In this document: piece by piece, positions 1 to 9,440 of the stretch | Position numbering within the stretch: position 1 is the stretch's first letter | How the letters are laid out: each line of letters begins with the position of its first letter | Origin: an uncultured Pelagibacteraceae bacterium | GTDB lineage: Bacteria > Pseudomonadota > Alphaproteobacteria > Pelagibacterales > Pelagibacteraceae | Assembly (NCBI GenBank): GCA_902583645.1 | Contig: CACHWQ010000004.1 | Location: 18,085 to 82,084 of the forward strand | Direction: 5' to 3' | DNA: 64,000 bases | Translations under genes and position numbers: made by a program | Notes under the pieces: generated by a model | Database searches by the model: none | What the model was told of the DNA's origin: nothing | What the model saw: the letters and a program-made list of their open reading frames with translations, nothing else

Positions 1-1
1 A

Positions 2-331
2 CAAGTTCATGAAATTACTTTTCCAGATAACAAAAGATTAATTCTGTTAGCAGAGGGTAGGTTAGTGAATTTGGGATGTGCAACAGGCCATCCAAGCTTT
101 GTAATGAGTGCTTCTTTTACAAATCAAGTTACTGCACAAATAGAATTATGGAATAACTCAGAAAAATATGAAAAGAAAGTTTATGTTTTGCCAAAACATC
201 TTGATGAAAAAGTTGCTAGATTACACTTAGAAAAAGTTGGAGCTAAACTAACACCTTTATCAAAAGATCAAGCAGATTACATAAGTGTAAAACCAGAAGG
301 TCCATACAAACCAGATGCGTATCGCTACTAA
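2..331 (+). CDS. ahcY: Adenosylhomocysteinase, C-terminal part (5' end outside window)
   Basis: The last 109 codons of S-adenosylhomocysteine hydrolase are visible, and the frame is open to the window edge. The enzyme reversibly splits S-adenosylhomocysteine into adenosine and homocysteine, clearing the by-product of SAM-dependent methylation in the cytoplasm. The recognisable parts are the block [20 protein letters not shown], the stretch [18 protein letters not shown], and the terminal KPDAYRY, which matches the family's conserved KPDxYRY tail that reaches the NAD site of the neighbouring subunit. It overlaps the next gene by 17 bases, so the two are probably co-transcribed. Only the start and catalytic domain are missing from view. 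Confidence 0.96.
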   Translation, partial: QVHEITFPDNKRLILLAEGRLVNLGCATGHPSFVMSASFTNQVTAQIELWNNSEKYEKKVYVLPKHLDEKVARLHLEKVGAKLTPLSKDQADYISVKPEGPYKPDAYRY

Positions 332-1757
332 CAGTAGCAAAATTGATATATCTAAAGAAAATAAAACAGCCTCTTTAGCTAAAATTTTTTCAACCCTCTT
401 AAATACAGGAGACATTATTTTCCTTTATGGAGAAATTGGGGCTGGGAAAACCACATTTGTAAGATATCTTATAAATTATTTACAAAGAAGATCTAAAAAA
501 CCCTTGAGTGAAGTCACCAGTCCAACCTTTAATATTATGAATGAGTATCAAATTAAAAATTTAATTATAAATCATTTTGACTTATTCAGAATAGAAAAGA
601 CAAAGGATCTCCAAAATACTGGATTATTTAATGACTACAAAAGCAAACTTACTTTAGTTGAATGGCCTGAAAAAATTACGTCTAAACCTAAGGATAGATA
701 TGAACTTTTTTTTGAATTTAATAGAAATACAAAAAAAAGATTTTTAAAAATCAAAAAAATAATATTTGACCTTGAAATTAAAGAAAATCTTGGAGAAAAT
801 AAATATGTTAGGATTAAAGGCGACGCATCATTTAGAACATTTTTGAGAAAATCCAAAGGTAAAAGAAGTTCTATTATTGTTCATTGTAAAAAAGAGAAGA
901 AAAAAAACCTTTTGGATTATGATGCTATTAATAAAATTTTTATAAAAAATAAAATTATTGCACCAAAACTCTATTATCAAAACTATAAAAGTAATTTTAT
1001 TGAAATAAAGGACCTAGGGAATAAAACAGTTTTTGATATTTTTATAAAAAAAAATAAAAATAAAAATATTAAAACCTACAAAAATATTATTTTATTCTTA
1101 CTCAAAATTCAGAAAATTCAACCAAAAAAGATCAAAAATTTTATGGGCGATTATTATAAAATTCCTAAATATACAAATATGAAAATTTTTAATGAAGCAA
1201 AACTTTTTTGTGATTGGTATGTAGCTACTAATAAAAAGAAGAAAGACATTAAAAAAATAAATTCACGTTTGAAAATAATAATTAAATCCCTAATTAAAAA
1301 TATAAGGTTAAGAAATGATACATTTGTTCATAGAGATTTCCATATATCTAATATAATTCCGTGTAAAAACTCTTATGGTATTTTAGACTCGCAAGATGCA
1401 GCAATAGGTAATAAAGCTTATGATTTGGCCTCTTTAATAGATGATGTCAGATTTCAAACTAGTGAAAAACTTAAGGTAAAACTTCTAAATTACTATATTG
1501 AGATTAATAAAAACAAAATTAGTAAGATAGAATTTGAAAATGACTTTTATATTTTATCTGTGCTTAGAAATTTAAAAATTATTGGAATTTTTACGAGACT
1601 TTCTTTGAGAGACCAAAAAAACCAATATTTAAAATTAATCCCATACGCTTGGAAATTAATTGAAAATCGAATTAAAAATAAGTCAGTTTTTAAAGATCTT
1701 AAATTTTTTTTAAATAAAAACTTTTCAACTAAACTAAGAAAAAAATATGCAAATTGA
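315..1757 (+). CDS. TsaE-AmgK fusion: t6A-synthesis ATPase joined to an amino-sugar kinase
   Basis: Two domains lie in one 480-residue chain. Residues 1 to about 155 match TsaE, the ATPase of the threonylcarbamoyl-adenosine (t6A37) tRNA complex: a Walker A GEIGAGKT at 39-46, then [17 protein letters not shown] and LVEWPEKI. Residues from about 160 on have the aminoglycoside-phosphotransferase fold: HRDFHISN at 339-346 (catalytic Asp) and ILDSQDA at about 355-361 (metal site). This resembles AmgK, the anomeric MurNAc/GlcNAc 1-kinase of peptidoglycan recycling. A MurU-like gene follows directly with an 11-base overlap, which supports the AmgK reading. The C-terminal half is very Lys/Asn/Ile-rich. 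The substrate is inferred from family and context. Confidence 0.85.
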   Translation: MRIATNSSKIDISKENKTASLAKIFSTLLNTGDIIFLYGEIGAGKTTFVRYLINYLQRRSKKPLSEVTSPTFNIMNEYQIKNLIINHFDLFRIEKTKDLQNTGLFNDYKSKLTLVEWPEKITSKPKDRYELFFEFNRNTKKRFLKIKKIIFDLEIKENLGENKYVRIKGDASFRTFLRKSKGKRSSIIVHCKKEKKKNLLDYDAINKIFIKNKIIAPKLYYQNYKSNFIEIKDLGNKTVFDIFIKKNKNKNIKTYKNIILFLLKIQKIQPKKIKNFMGDYYKIPKYTNMKIFNEAKLFCDWYVATNKKKKDIKKINSRLKIIIKSLIKNIRLRNDTFVHRDFHISNIIPCKNSYGILDSQDAAIGNKAYDLASLIDDVRFQTSEKLKVKLLNYYIEINKNKISKIEFENDFYILSVLRNLKIIGIFTRLSLRDQKNQYLKLIPYAWKLIENRIKNKSVFKDLKFFLNKNFSTKLRKKYAN

Positions 1758-2439
1758 TACAGCACTTATATTGTGTGCAGGTTTTGGAAAAAGACTACTT
1801 CCCTTAACCCGAAATATGCCTAAACCTTTATTAAAAATAGGAGATCTGACATTATTAGAGAAAACAATTAAATTAATTGGAAAACTAAAAATAAAGAGAA
1901 TTAAAATAAATATTTTTTATCTTTCAAATGAGATAAAAAAATTTGTAAATCAACTGAATACAAATATAGATATCGAGCTTATAGAAGATGGCAAAGAGAT
2001 TCTTGATACAGGAGGTGGTATTTTTAATATGATAAAAGATTCTACTGATGAAAATTTTTTGGTTTTCAATCCAGATACCATATGGAATGATAGCTATAAT
2101 AAATACATACTGGAAATGACTGATTTATATTTTAAACAAGAAATTAATAATATTTTACTAGTTGTTCATAGAGATATGAGTTTTGATAAAAGATTAAAAG
2201 GTGATTTTAACTTAGTTAATGGGAAACTCACTAGAGATGATAATAAAAATTTTATATATACTGGATGTCAAATTTTTAATAAAAATATTTTTTCTAAAAC
2301 TAGTAAAAAAAAATTTTCAATGAATGAGATATGGACTAAACAAATAAAAGAGTCACGACTTTTTGGATATAAAAGTAATATTGAATTTTTACACACAACT
2401 GACTTAGAGATTTACAACAAAATTTTAAAAAACCAATAA
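1747..2439 (+). CDS. murU: MurU-like sugar-1-phosphate nucleotidyltransferase
   Basis: A 230-residue nucleotidyltransferase. The N-terminal nucleotide-binding signature reads LCAGFGKRLLPLTRNMPKPL (residues about 9-28), followed by EILDTGGGIFNMI and a metal-binding Asp in VFNPDTIW. The family covers mannose-1-phosphate guanylyltransferases and MurU, which makes UDP-MurNAc from MurNAc-1-phosphate. Its place directly after an AmgK-like kinase favours MurU, completing a recycling bypass to UDP-MurNAc. The start overlaps the upstream gene by 11 bases and the 3' end overlaps the opposing gpmA by 15 bases. The specificity is inference. Confidence 0.82.
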   Translation: MQIDTALILCAGFGKRLLPLTRNMPKPLLKIGDLTLLEKTIKLIGKLKIKRIKINIFYLSNEIKKFVNQLNTNIDIELIEDGKEILDTGGGIFNMIKDSTDENFLVFNPDTIWNDSYNKYILEMTDLYFKQEINNILLVVHRDMSFDKRLKGDFNLVNGKLTRDDNKNFIYTGCQIFNKNIFSKTSKKKFSMNEIWTKQIKESRLFGYKSNIEFLHTTDLEIYNKILKNQ

Positions 2440-3141
2440 ATCTTGAGCTCTCTCTTTATCGAGGTATCTGCATTTACTAATCTTTAATTTTTTATCCAAT
2501 TCAATATGAAGGGGATTTCCAGTAGGTATTTCAAGCTTAGGAATCTGTTTTTCATCTAACTTAAATAAAAATTTACAAAGTGCTCTCACTGAATTTCCAT
2601 GTGCTGATATAAGAATATTCTTTTCATTTTTTATTTCAGTATTAATTTTTTCTGTAAAATAGTTAACTACTCTATTATAAGTATCTTTAAGTGACTCTGT
2701 ATCTGGAATATTTTCTTTTGGAATATTTTTATATATATCTATATTAATAGGATGATAGGGACTATTTTGATTTAAAGGATTAGGTCTTATGTCCCATGAT
2801 CGTCTAAATTCATGTATTTTTTCTTCTCCAAGCTTATTTTTCATTTCCTCTTTATTTAGTCCTGTCAGCGAGCCATAATGTCTTTCATTGAGCTCCCATG
2901 CTTTTGTGAATTCTGAATTATCTCTTAACGTATTTTTTATTAACTTTAATGTATTTATTGCTCTTAATTGGTAGGAGCTGTAAAATAAGTCAATTTTAAC
3001 ATTTGTTGATTTTATCGCCTCTCCTGCCTTACAAGCCTCTAATTTTCCATGTGGTGTTAAATCAACATCTACCCATCCAGTGAACTTTTTTTGTAAATTC
3101 CATTGACTTTGCCCGTGTCTAACTAAAAATAAATGACTCAT
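2425..3141 (-). CDS. gpmA: 2,3-bisphosphoglycerate-dependent phosphoglycerate mutase
   Basis: A 238-residue cytoplasmic enzyme interconverting 3- and 2-phosphoglycerate in glycolysis and gluconeogenesis. The phosphohistidine motif LVRHGQSQWN is at residues 6-15 and is followed by FTGWVDVDLT. The proton-donor region ELNERHYGSLTGLNKEE and the second catalytic His in SAHGNSVRALCKFL are also present. The length fits the dPGM family. The gene converges on murU with overlapping 3' ends and diverges from the VanZ-like gene across about 30 bases. Confidence 0.96.
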   Translation of the reverse strand: MSHLFLVRHGQSQWNLQKKFTGWVDVDLTPHGKLEACKAGEAIKSTNVKIDLFYSSYQLRAINTLKLIKNTLRDNSEFTKAWELNERHYGSLTGLNKEEMKNKLGEEKIHEFRRSWDIRPNPLNQNSPYHPINIDIYKNIPKENIPDTESLKDTYNRVVNYFTEKINTEIKNEKNILISAHGNSVRALCKFLFKLDEKQIPKLEIPTGNPLHIELDKKLKISKCRYLDKERAQDLLVF

Positions 3142-3172
3142 ATAAAAAATTTAAATATAAGAAAACTATATC

Positions 3173-3559
3173 ATGTTTAAATTATTATTTTATTTAATAA
3201 ATACAATATTTGCAATTTTCTATTTATATCCGGGAAGTTTATTAGGATTTATTTTATATAAAAACTTAAATAAACAGCCTCAACTAACAGATGATTTTAA
3301 TTTCTTATTATTTAATTTTTCGTCTAATCATGTTTATGCTTTTTTAATTCTTTCATTTTTTAGTTTTTTTCTTTTTTTTTAAAAAAAAAAAAAAATTATC
3401 CTTACATATTTTTTTTTAATATCCTTTTTATATGAATTACTCCATCTATTTATACCAAATAGAAGTTTTCAGATTTCTGATTTATATGGAAATATACTAG
3501 GTGTATTAATATCATTAATATTATTTCTATGTTTTTCTTATGTTAAAAAAAAAAATTAA
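3173..3559 (+). pseudogene. VanZ-like small membrane protein, interrupted by an in-frame stop
   Basis: The first 69 codons (3173-3382) encode a hydrophobic protein that stops at TAA 3380-3382, exactly where a run of nine T meets a run of fifteen A. The same frame then continues open to 3559 and contains YELLHLFIPNRSFQISDLYG and NILGVLIS, which match the VanZ-like pattern of a Glu, then IPxRxF, then D-L-N-G near the last helix. Read through, the product would be about 128 residues, a normal size for this family. Bypassing the stop needs one substitution (T3380 to A) or two compensating homopolymer changes. It could be a real nonsense mutation or a consensus error. The 3' end overlaps the nuclease gene. 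VanZ-like function is poorly known. Confidence 0.65.
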
Positions 3560-4049
3560 AGTTTTTTTTCTTATATTTTTTTTGATCCCAAGTAATGTTT
3601 ACCCTGAAATAATTGAAGGGAAAGCTTTAGTAATTGATGGTGATACAATTAAAATTAAAAACAACAAAATTAGGTTATCTGGTGTTGATGCACCAGAAGC
3701 AAAACAATCATGTAAAAAAATTTTTCTGAGTATCCAATTTTTCTCTTTTAATAAAAAATATCCCTGCGGAAAAATTTCTACAAATAAATTAAAAAAATTA
3801 TTAAAAAATAAAATAATATTATGTAAGGTTGAAAATATAGATAGATATAAAAGGAAACTCGCAACTTGTTATAAAAATAAATTGAATATTAACTCTTGGC
3901 TTGTAAGAAATGGATATGCCATAGCTTATGTTAAGTACTCAAAAAAATATATTTTACAAGAAAAAGAGGCAGAAAGAGATAAACTAGGTTTGTGGCAGGG
4001 TACATTCGAAAAGCCATGGGAATGGAGAAAAAATGAAAAAAAAAAATAA
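3540..4049 (+). CDS. Secreted thermonuclease-family (SNase-like) nuclease
   Basis: A 169-residue protein with an N-terminal hydrophobic signal (about 1-22), so probably exported. The SNase fold is clear: DGDTIKI at 33-39, then RLSGVDAPE with Arg45 and Glu53 at the positions of staphylococcal nuclease Arg35 and Glu43, and DRYKRKLATCY with Arg105 matching Arg87. The C-terminal AERDKLGLWQG is the usual family ending. Four cysteines (58, 76, 95, 110) could form disulfides. The likely role is Ca-dependent cleavage of extracellular or periplasmic nucleic acid for nutrient recovery, which is inference. It overlaps the broken VanZ-like gene by 20 bases and the next gene by 17. Confidence 0.88.
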   Translation: MLKKKIKVFFLIFFLIPSNVYPEIIEGKALVIDGDTIKIKNNKIRLSGVDAPEAKQSCKKIFLSIQFFSFNKKYPCGKISTNKLKKLLKNKIILCKVENIDRYKRKLATCYKNKLNINSWLVRNGYAIAYVKYSKKYILQEKEAERDKLGLWQGTFEKPWEWRKNEKKK

Positions 4050-4632
4050 TATTTTATTTTTATTAGTTTGTTTATTACTTTTTTCTTGTTCTTCTATTCC
4101 TAAAAATACTGCAGATGGTTGTTCAATATTTTCTGAAAGATATCTTTGGTATAAACATGCAAAAAATACTGAAAAAAAATGGGGTACCCCAATATATTTG
4201 CAGCTTGCTATAATTAAAATGGAGTCAGATTTTGATTGGCTTGCAAAACCAAAAAGAAATAAAATTTTTAAAGTTATTCCGTATAAAAGACCATCTTCTT
4301 CGTTTGGATATTCCCAAGCAGTTAAAGGAACATGGAAACAATATAAGCAAGAAACTAATAATCCACTAGCGACAAGAACTCGTTTTAAGGACAGTGTAGA
4401 TTTTATAGGATGGTACACTAATAAAACTGAGAAAATTTTAAAAATTTCAAAAAAAGATGTATTTAGGCAATATATTGCTTATCATGAGGGATGGGGAAAC
4501 TACAAAAACTATAAACAAAATTCTAAAGTTATATCTCTAGCTAAGAAGGTTCAAACACAATCTAAAAAGTATAAGTCGCAATTATCAAAATGCAAAAGTT
4601 CTCTCAAAACAAGAAAATATATTATTTTTTAA
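4033..4632 (+). CDS. Lipoprotein with lysozyme-like (SLT) transglycosylase domain
   Basis: A 199-residue protein starting with a lipoprotein signal whose lipobox LFSC gives lipidated Cys19. The body has the goose-lysozyme/SLT pattern: AIIKMESDFDW with the catalytic Glu64, then SSFGYSQAVKGTWKQY and a C-terminal YHEGWGNY. It probably cleaves peptidoglycan glycan strands from an outer-membrane anchor. This fits the nearby AmgK/MurU recycling genes, although those are not in the same operon. It converges on the RND pump gene with a 4-base overlap. Confidence 0.83.
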   Translation: MKKKNNILFLLVCLLLFSCSSIPKNTADGCSIFSERYLWYKHAKNTEKKWGTPIYLQLAIIKMESDFDWLAKPKRNKIFKVIPYKRPSSSFGYSQAVKGTWKQYKQETNNPLATRTRFKDSVDFIGWYTNKTEKILKISKKDVFRQYIAYHEGWGNYKNYKQNSKVISLAKKVQTQSKKYKSQLSKCKSSLKTRKYIIF

Positions 4633-7600
4633 TTAAGTTGTTTTTTTAATTCAATATCAACAGCATCAATTCTTTTAGTGTTTTTTGCTAACATCAAATA
4701 CATAGTTGGGGTCACATAAAGAGTAAAAAATGTTGATATAATCATGCCACCTAAAATAGTAGATCCAACTGCAAGTCTAGAACCTTCTCCAGCTCCAGGT
4801 CCAATATTTCCAATTACCAATGGAACCATTGCTATCATTGTGCTTAGAGATGTCATTATTATAGGTCTAAATCTCATATCACATGCTTCCTTAATTGCAT
4901 TTTCAATACTTTTACCGGATGCTCTAAGTTGATTTGCAAAATCCACTATTAAAATACTATTTTTTGTAGATATACCAATCAGAATAACAAGTGCAATTTG
5001 TGAAAAAATATTGATTGAACTATTTAAAAAAAGAATGAAAACCAACCCACCAAATACTGCTAATGGTACTGTCATTATAATTATAAATGGATGAATAAAT
5101 GAATTAAAAGTAGCAGCCATAACTAGATATGCGGTTACTAATGCCAACCCAAATATAATAAATAATTCATTAGAAGTTTCTTTTAATTCCTCAGATTTTC
5201 CTTTCCAAGAAATCTGATTCTGAGGTGATATATTTTCTATAGTTTTTTCTAAATATTTAATTGCTTCACTTAATGAATACCCCTCATTAATATTAGCAGA
5301 TATAGTTACTGCTCTTTGTCTATTATATCTTGAAAGTGTTTTAGCTGACCCTTCTTCCTTAAAATCAACTAAGTTTGCCAATGAAATAAGTTTTGAATTA
5401 TTTTCAGATCTTACAAAAATTTTTGCCAGACTTTCTTTACTTCTTCTATCTGATAAATATTTTTGTAGAATAATTGGATATTCCTTTCCAAGCTTATTAA
5501 ATGTTGTCACAGTTTTTCCACCGTAGAGAGTCTCCAAAGTCTTACCTATCTGATCTGTTGATACCCCTAAATCTTTTAATTTATTTTTGTTTATAATTAA
5601 CTTTACTTCTGGTTTGTTTTTAGAATAATCTGACTCAATTCTTGATAAATTTTTATTCTTTCTTAATTCTGATATAAAATTATTCTGTATTTCCTCAAGC
5701 TCTTCGTAAGATGATCCTAAAATTACCATTTGGACTGGTTTGTTATAATTTGAGACTCTTATTGATTGCGGTGAAATAGGAAAAGCAATTGCCTGTGGAT
5801 TAGTTACTATTTTTCCAATGGCTTCTCTCATTACTGATTGAGTATTTTTACTCCTTTCATCCCAATGATTTAATAAAGCTATTATTATAAATGTATTAAA
5901 CGAATTACTTGATCTGCCGAAACCAGGAACTCGCATTATAAATCTTCTATATGGGCTATTTTTTTCTTGTAGCAAAGGAATTAATTTAGACTCTATTTCC
6001 TGGGCTCTTTCTTGTGTATACTCAAATGAGCTTCCTTCATCAGTCATCCCAATTATTAAATATGCCCCTCTGTCTTCAAGAGGAAGCAGTTCTTTTTTTG
6101 ATAAGCTAAACAATAATACTGATGAAACAATTACTATAATCATAAAGGAAATTACTAACTTCTGTTTGTCTAGAAAATAAGTGAGGCTTTCTTTATAAAA
6201 TTTTAAAAATGATTTAAAAAAATTATTAAATTTAGTTATAATTTTATTTTGTTTTGGTTTCAAAGTTAAAAATCTACTTCCAAGCATTGGTGATAAAGTT
6301 AGTGCAACAAAAGATGAGACCACTACAGAAAAAGATAATGCTATTGCAGTTTCTCTAAATAAAGTTCCTGAAATTCCTTTTATGAAAATTAGAGGTAAAA
6401 ATACTGCAACTAATATTAAAGTAGTAGCAATTATTGCGAATGTAATCTGCTTTGATCCTTTATAAGCAGCCATAAGTGGTTTTTCCCCTTTTTCAATTCT
6501 TCTATAAATTGCGTCTGTCATAATCACCGAGTCATCTGTAATTATTCCAATTGCTAAAATAAAAGATAATAAAACAAAAATATTTATGGACAGATCGAAA
6601 ATATAAATTCCCAAAAAAGATGCAATTAGACTAACTGGAAGCGCAACTGCCGGAACAATGACCGCTTTTAAGTTTCCAAGAAATAAATAAATAATGATTA
6701 CAACTAAAATAAAAGCTATGAAAAGAGTTTTGTATACTTCATTGATAGCGGCCCCTACATAGTTTGCTCTATTAAATGCAACTTCAATATTTAATCCATC
6801 TGGTAATGATTTTCTAACTTCTTTTATTTTTTTTTTGATATCTTTTGATAGTTCGACGGTTGATGCTCCACTTCTGGCATAGATACCTATACCAACCGTT
6901 TTTAAGTTAAGATTGCCTTTTCTTTGTGCTTTGAATAATGTTTTTTCAGAAACAGGTCCAAACTCAACTTGAGCAACATCAGATAATTTTACTATATTGT
7001 CTTTGTTCTTTTTTAAAGGTAAACTTTTTAATTGATCAATAGTTGTATAAGATTTATCTAGATTAAGTGTAAGATCAACATTAGTTGCTTCTAAAGTTCC
7101 AGCTGGAAGACTTACATTTTCGCTTCTGAGTGCATTTTCTAATTCTTGTATGGTTAAATCATTAGCAGCTAATTTTATTGGGTCTATCCAAATCCTAACA
7201 CTTAACTCTCTAAGACCACCTACTAAAATTCTACCAACATTTTTAATACTTGAGAACCTATCAACCAAATATCTCTCTGCATAATCTCCCAATTCTAAAT
7301 CACTCCATGTAGGAGAAGAAAGTGCAATCCACATAGTTGTTGTAAAACCTGCTGCCTGTTTTAATATTTGAGGAGGCTCAGCCTCAGTAGGCAAGTTATC
7401 TGCAACCCTAGCTACTCTTTCTCTTATATCGTTTGCAGCATTATCTAAGTCCATTTCTGTATCAAACTCTATGCTAATTGTGCTTCGCCCATTTTCAGAA
7501 ACAGAATCAATATTTTTAATACCTTCTGCTCCACCAATCACATCCTCTAATACCTGAGTAACCTCTTGATCAATTATTGGTGCTGACGCAGACTTGTAAT

Positions 7601-7751
7601 CCACCTTCACTTGAACAACAGGTGGCTGGAGACCTGACGGCAGTTCTCTTACAGGTAACTTCCAAAATACAAATAAACCAAATAAAACTAATATAAGAGA
7701 CATTACCCAAGAGACTACAGGTCTTCGTATACTTAAATCAGTTATAAACAT
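4629..7751 (-). CDS. RND-family (AcrB/HAE1-type) efflux pump permease
   Basis: A 1040-residue inner-membrane pump of normal length for the hydrophobe/amphiphile efflux group. It has the duplicated plan of one N-terminal helix, a large periplasmic loop and a helix bundle, twice over. The proton-relay Asp pair is in AIGIITDDSVIMTDA and the matching Lys in GISTKNSILIVDFANQ. The N-terminus FITDLSIRRPVVSWVMSLIL is typical. It follows its adaptor with no gap in a msrA-sseA-adaptor-pump operon. No outer-membrane channel gene is present here, so a TolC partner must be encoded elsewhere. The substrate is unknown. Confidence 0.95.
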   Translation of the reverse strand: MFITDLSIRRPVVSWVMSLILVLFGLFVFWKLPVRELPSGLQPPVVQVKVDYKSASAPIIDQEVTQVLEDVIGGAEGIKNIDSVSENGRSTISIEFDTEMDLDNAANDIRERVARVADNLPTEAEPPQILKQAAGFTTTMWIALSSPTWSDLELGDYAERYLVDRFSSIKNVGRILVGGLRELSVRIWIDPIKLAANDLTIQELENALRSENVSLPAGTLEATNVDLTLNLDKSYTTIDQLKSLPLKKNKDNIVKLSDVAQVEFGPVSEKTLFKAQRKGNLNLKTVGIGIYARSGASTVELSKDIKKKIKEVRKSLPDGLNIEVAFNRANYVGAAINEVYKTLFIAFILVVIIIYLFLGNLKAVIVPAVALPVSLIASFLGIYIFDLSINIFVLLSFILAIGIITDDSVIMTDAIYRRIEKGEKPLMAAYKGSKQITFAIIATTLILVAVFLPLIFIKGISGTLFRETAIALSFSVVVSSFVALTLSPMLGSRFLTLKPKQNKIITKFNNFFKSFLKFYKESLTYFLDKQKLVISFMIIVIVSSVLLFSLSKKELLPLEDRGAYLIIGMTDEGSSFEYTQERAQEIESKLIPLLQEKNSPYRRFIMRVPGFGRSSNSFNTFIIIALLNHWDERSKNTQSVMREAIGKIVTNPQAIAFPISPQSIRVSNYNKPVQMVILGSSYEELEEIQNNFISELRKNKNLSRIESDYSKNKPEVKLIINKNKLKDLGVSTDQIGKTLETLYGGKTVTTFNKLGKEYPIILQKYLSDRRSKESLAKIFVRSENNSKLISLANLVDFKEEGSAKTLSRYNRQRAVTISANINEGYSLSEAIKYLEKTIENISPQNQISWKGKSEELKETSNELFIIFGLALVTAYLVMAATFNSFIHPFIIIMTVPLAVFGGLVFILFLNSSINIFSQIALVILIGISTKNSILIVDFANQLRASGKSIENAIKEACDMRFRPIIMTSLSTMIAMVPLVIGNIGPGAGEGSRLAVGSTILGGMIISTFFTLYVTPTMYLMLAKNTKRIDAVDIELKKQLN

Positions 7752-8621
7752 TTATTTTTTTATTGGTTTAATTTTACCTTTTGGATTTACTTTTTTAAGA
7801 CCCTCAGCAACTATTAGATCTCCTTCATTTAGTCCTGAAATTACCTCTATAAGTCCTTCATCTCTATTTCCTATTTGGATTTGAATTTTGTTTAAACTAT
7901 TATCTTCAAGCACTCTATAAACAAAAGCATTCTCCCCTTCTAACATCACACTTGTATCAGGAACTGATATAGAGCTTCTTTCATTGAATTTTACACTTAC
8001 TTCAAGTAGCGACCCTGGTATCAGCTCGTAATCCTTATTATTTATTTTTATTCTTGTTAGTAAACTTCTAGTATCTGCACTAATTCTACTCGAATAACCT
8101 TCTACTTTTCCTGAAAAAATTTTATTTTTTAACCCTGAAAACTTTACATCTACAGGTAAATTTTTTTTAATAACTGGAGCGAAAGACTCTGGTATTTTTA
8201 AGTCAGCGTATATTACTGAACTATCATCCAAAGTTATTATTAATGAATTGTCAGATCCAAGAACATCTTCAGTTATACCTCGATAACCTAGTACACCACT
8301 AAATGGTGCAATAATATCCCTATCTTTCAATTTTACTATTAGGGATCCTTTTTCTACATAATTGTCTAATTTTAGTTCTGAAATTAAGTCACTTTTTTGA
8401 ATTCGATATGACTTTGTTTTTTTAGAAATTGCTGTACCAAAACTCTCAATTTTCTCCGAGAAAACTTTTTCAGAGACTAATTTGACAATTATTCCGGGAG
8501 GTGGTCTTTTACTAAATTTTTTTTTAAAATGATTTCCTACCATTGTTCTTCCAATTACAACAATAGCAATTACTATAAAAAAAATTACAACACCGATTAA
8601 AACTTTTTTTGAGGTTTTCAT
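7752..8621 (-). CDS. RND efflux periplasmic adaptor (membrane fusion protein)
   Basis: A 289-residue protein with one N-terminal membrane anchor (about 7-27) and then a lipoyl/barrel-sandwich domain: RIQKSDLISELKLDNYVEKG, followed by LKDRDIIAPFSGVLGYRGI. Beta-barrel segments follow, and the C-terminal part VISGLNEGDLIVAEGLKKV is typical of the AcrA/MexA family. It is shorter than AcrA (about 390), mainly because the alpha-helical hairpin between the two lipoyl halves is nearly absent. The gene lies 3 bases after sseA and abuts the pump gene, so the pair is one efflux unit. Confidence 0.92.
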   Translation of the reverse strand: MKTSKKVLIGVVIFFIVIAIVVIGRTMVGNHFKKKFSKRPPPGIIVKLVSEKVFSEKIESFGTAISKKTKSYRIQKSDLISELKLDNYVEKGSLIVKLKDRDIIAPFSGVLGYRGITEDVLGSDNSLIITLDDSSVIYADLKIPESFAPVIKKNLPVDVKFSGLKNKIFSGKVEGYSSRISADTRSLLTRIKINNKDYELIPGSLLEVSVKFNERSSISVPDTSVMLEGENAFVYRVLEDNSLNKIQIQIGNRDEGLIEVISGLNEGDLIVAEGLKKVNPKGKIKPIKK

Positions 8622-8624
8622 AAA

Positions 8625-9440
8625 TTATATTCTGCCATACTCTGACCATGAGCCATCATAAATGACAGGGTTATATTTATTATCAATTAAGGAATATGCA
8701 AGTGCTAAAACTGAGGCTGTAACTCCAGAGCCACAAGAAAATACAACTTTTGATGAAAAATCATGTTTTAAAACTGATTTAAAAATTTTTGACAATTCAT
8801 CTTTAGATTTGAATGTTTTATTCTTTTCCAAAAGTTGTTTGAATGGCAAGCATAAAGAATTTGGTATAGATCCACTTCTTAAGCCTTTTCTCGGCTCTGT
8901 TTCTTTCCCCTCAAATCTTTCTTTACTTCTCGCATCAAGAATTTTAAATTCCTGTTTTAAGATATTTTCATCTATTTGAATTTTTGATTTTACTAAATCT
9001 TTTTTTTCTTTTGAAATATATTTAGATTGGGAAAAATTATTTAGTTCTTTAGTAACCAGTCTTTTTTCTGATTGCCATTTTTCAAGGCCGCCATTAAGAA
9101 CACTTATAAGCCTGGGGTCATGTCCGAAATAAATAAAACTATACCACAACCTACAAGAACTTATTAAATCTGAATTATCGTAAACGATAATTCTGTCTTC
9201 ATTTTTTATACCTAAACCTGAAATAATTTCATCCCATCTTTTACTAGATGGCAACATATGTGGTAATTCCGATTTTTCATCAGAATTTTTATCTAAATCA
9301 AAAAATAATGCATTTGGTAAATGCTGATTTAAATATTCTTCATATGGATTTCTGGCGGCGCTAGGTAGATGCCAGGAGCAATCAATTAATTTGATTTTAC
9401 TTAAATTATTTTCGACCCAATTTGTTTCTACTAAAGACAT
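8625..9440 (-). CDS. sseA: 3-Mercaptopyruvate/thiosulfate sulfurtransferase (two rhodanese domains)
   Basis: A 271-residue tandem rhodanese protein. The N-terminal inactive domain begins LIDCSWHLPSAARNP, and the C-terminal domain ends with the active loop CGSGVTAS, catalytic Cys at residue 236. That loop is the mercaptopyruvate-sulfurtransferase type (CG[S/A]GVTA), rather than the CRKGVTA of thiosulfate sulfurtransferase. Expected role: moving sulfane sulfur from 3-mercaptopyruvate to thiols or cyanide in the cytoplasm. It sits between msrA and the RND adaptor with 0-4 base gaps, so it is probably co-transcribed with them. Confidence 0.92.
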   Translation of the reverse strand: MSLVETNWVENNLSKIKLIDCSWHLPSAARNPYEEYLNQHLPNALFFDLDKNSDEKSELPHMLPSSKRWDEIISGLGIKNEDRIIVYDNSDLISSCRLWYSFIYFGHDPRLISVLNGGLEKWQSEKRLVTKELNNFSQSKYISKEKKDLVKSKIQIDENILKQEFKILDARSKERFEGKETEPRKGLRSGSIPNSLCLPFKQLLEKNKTFKSKDELSKIFKSVLKHDFSSKVVFSCGSGVTASVLALAYSLIDNKYNPVIYDGSWSEYGRI

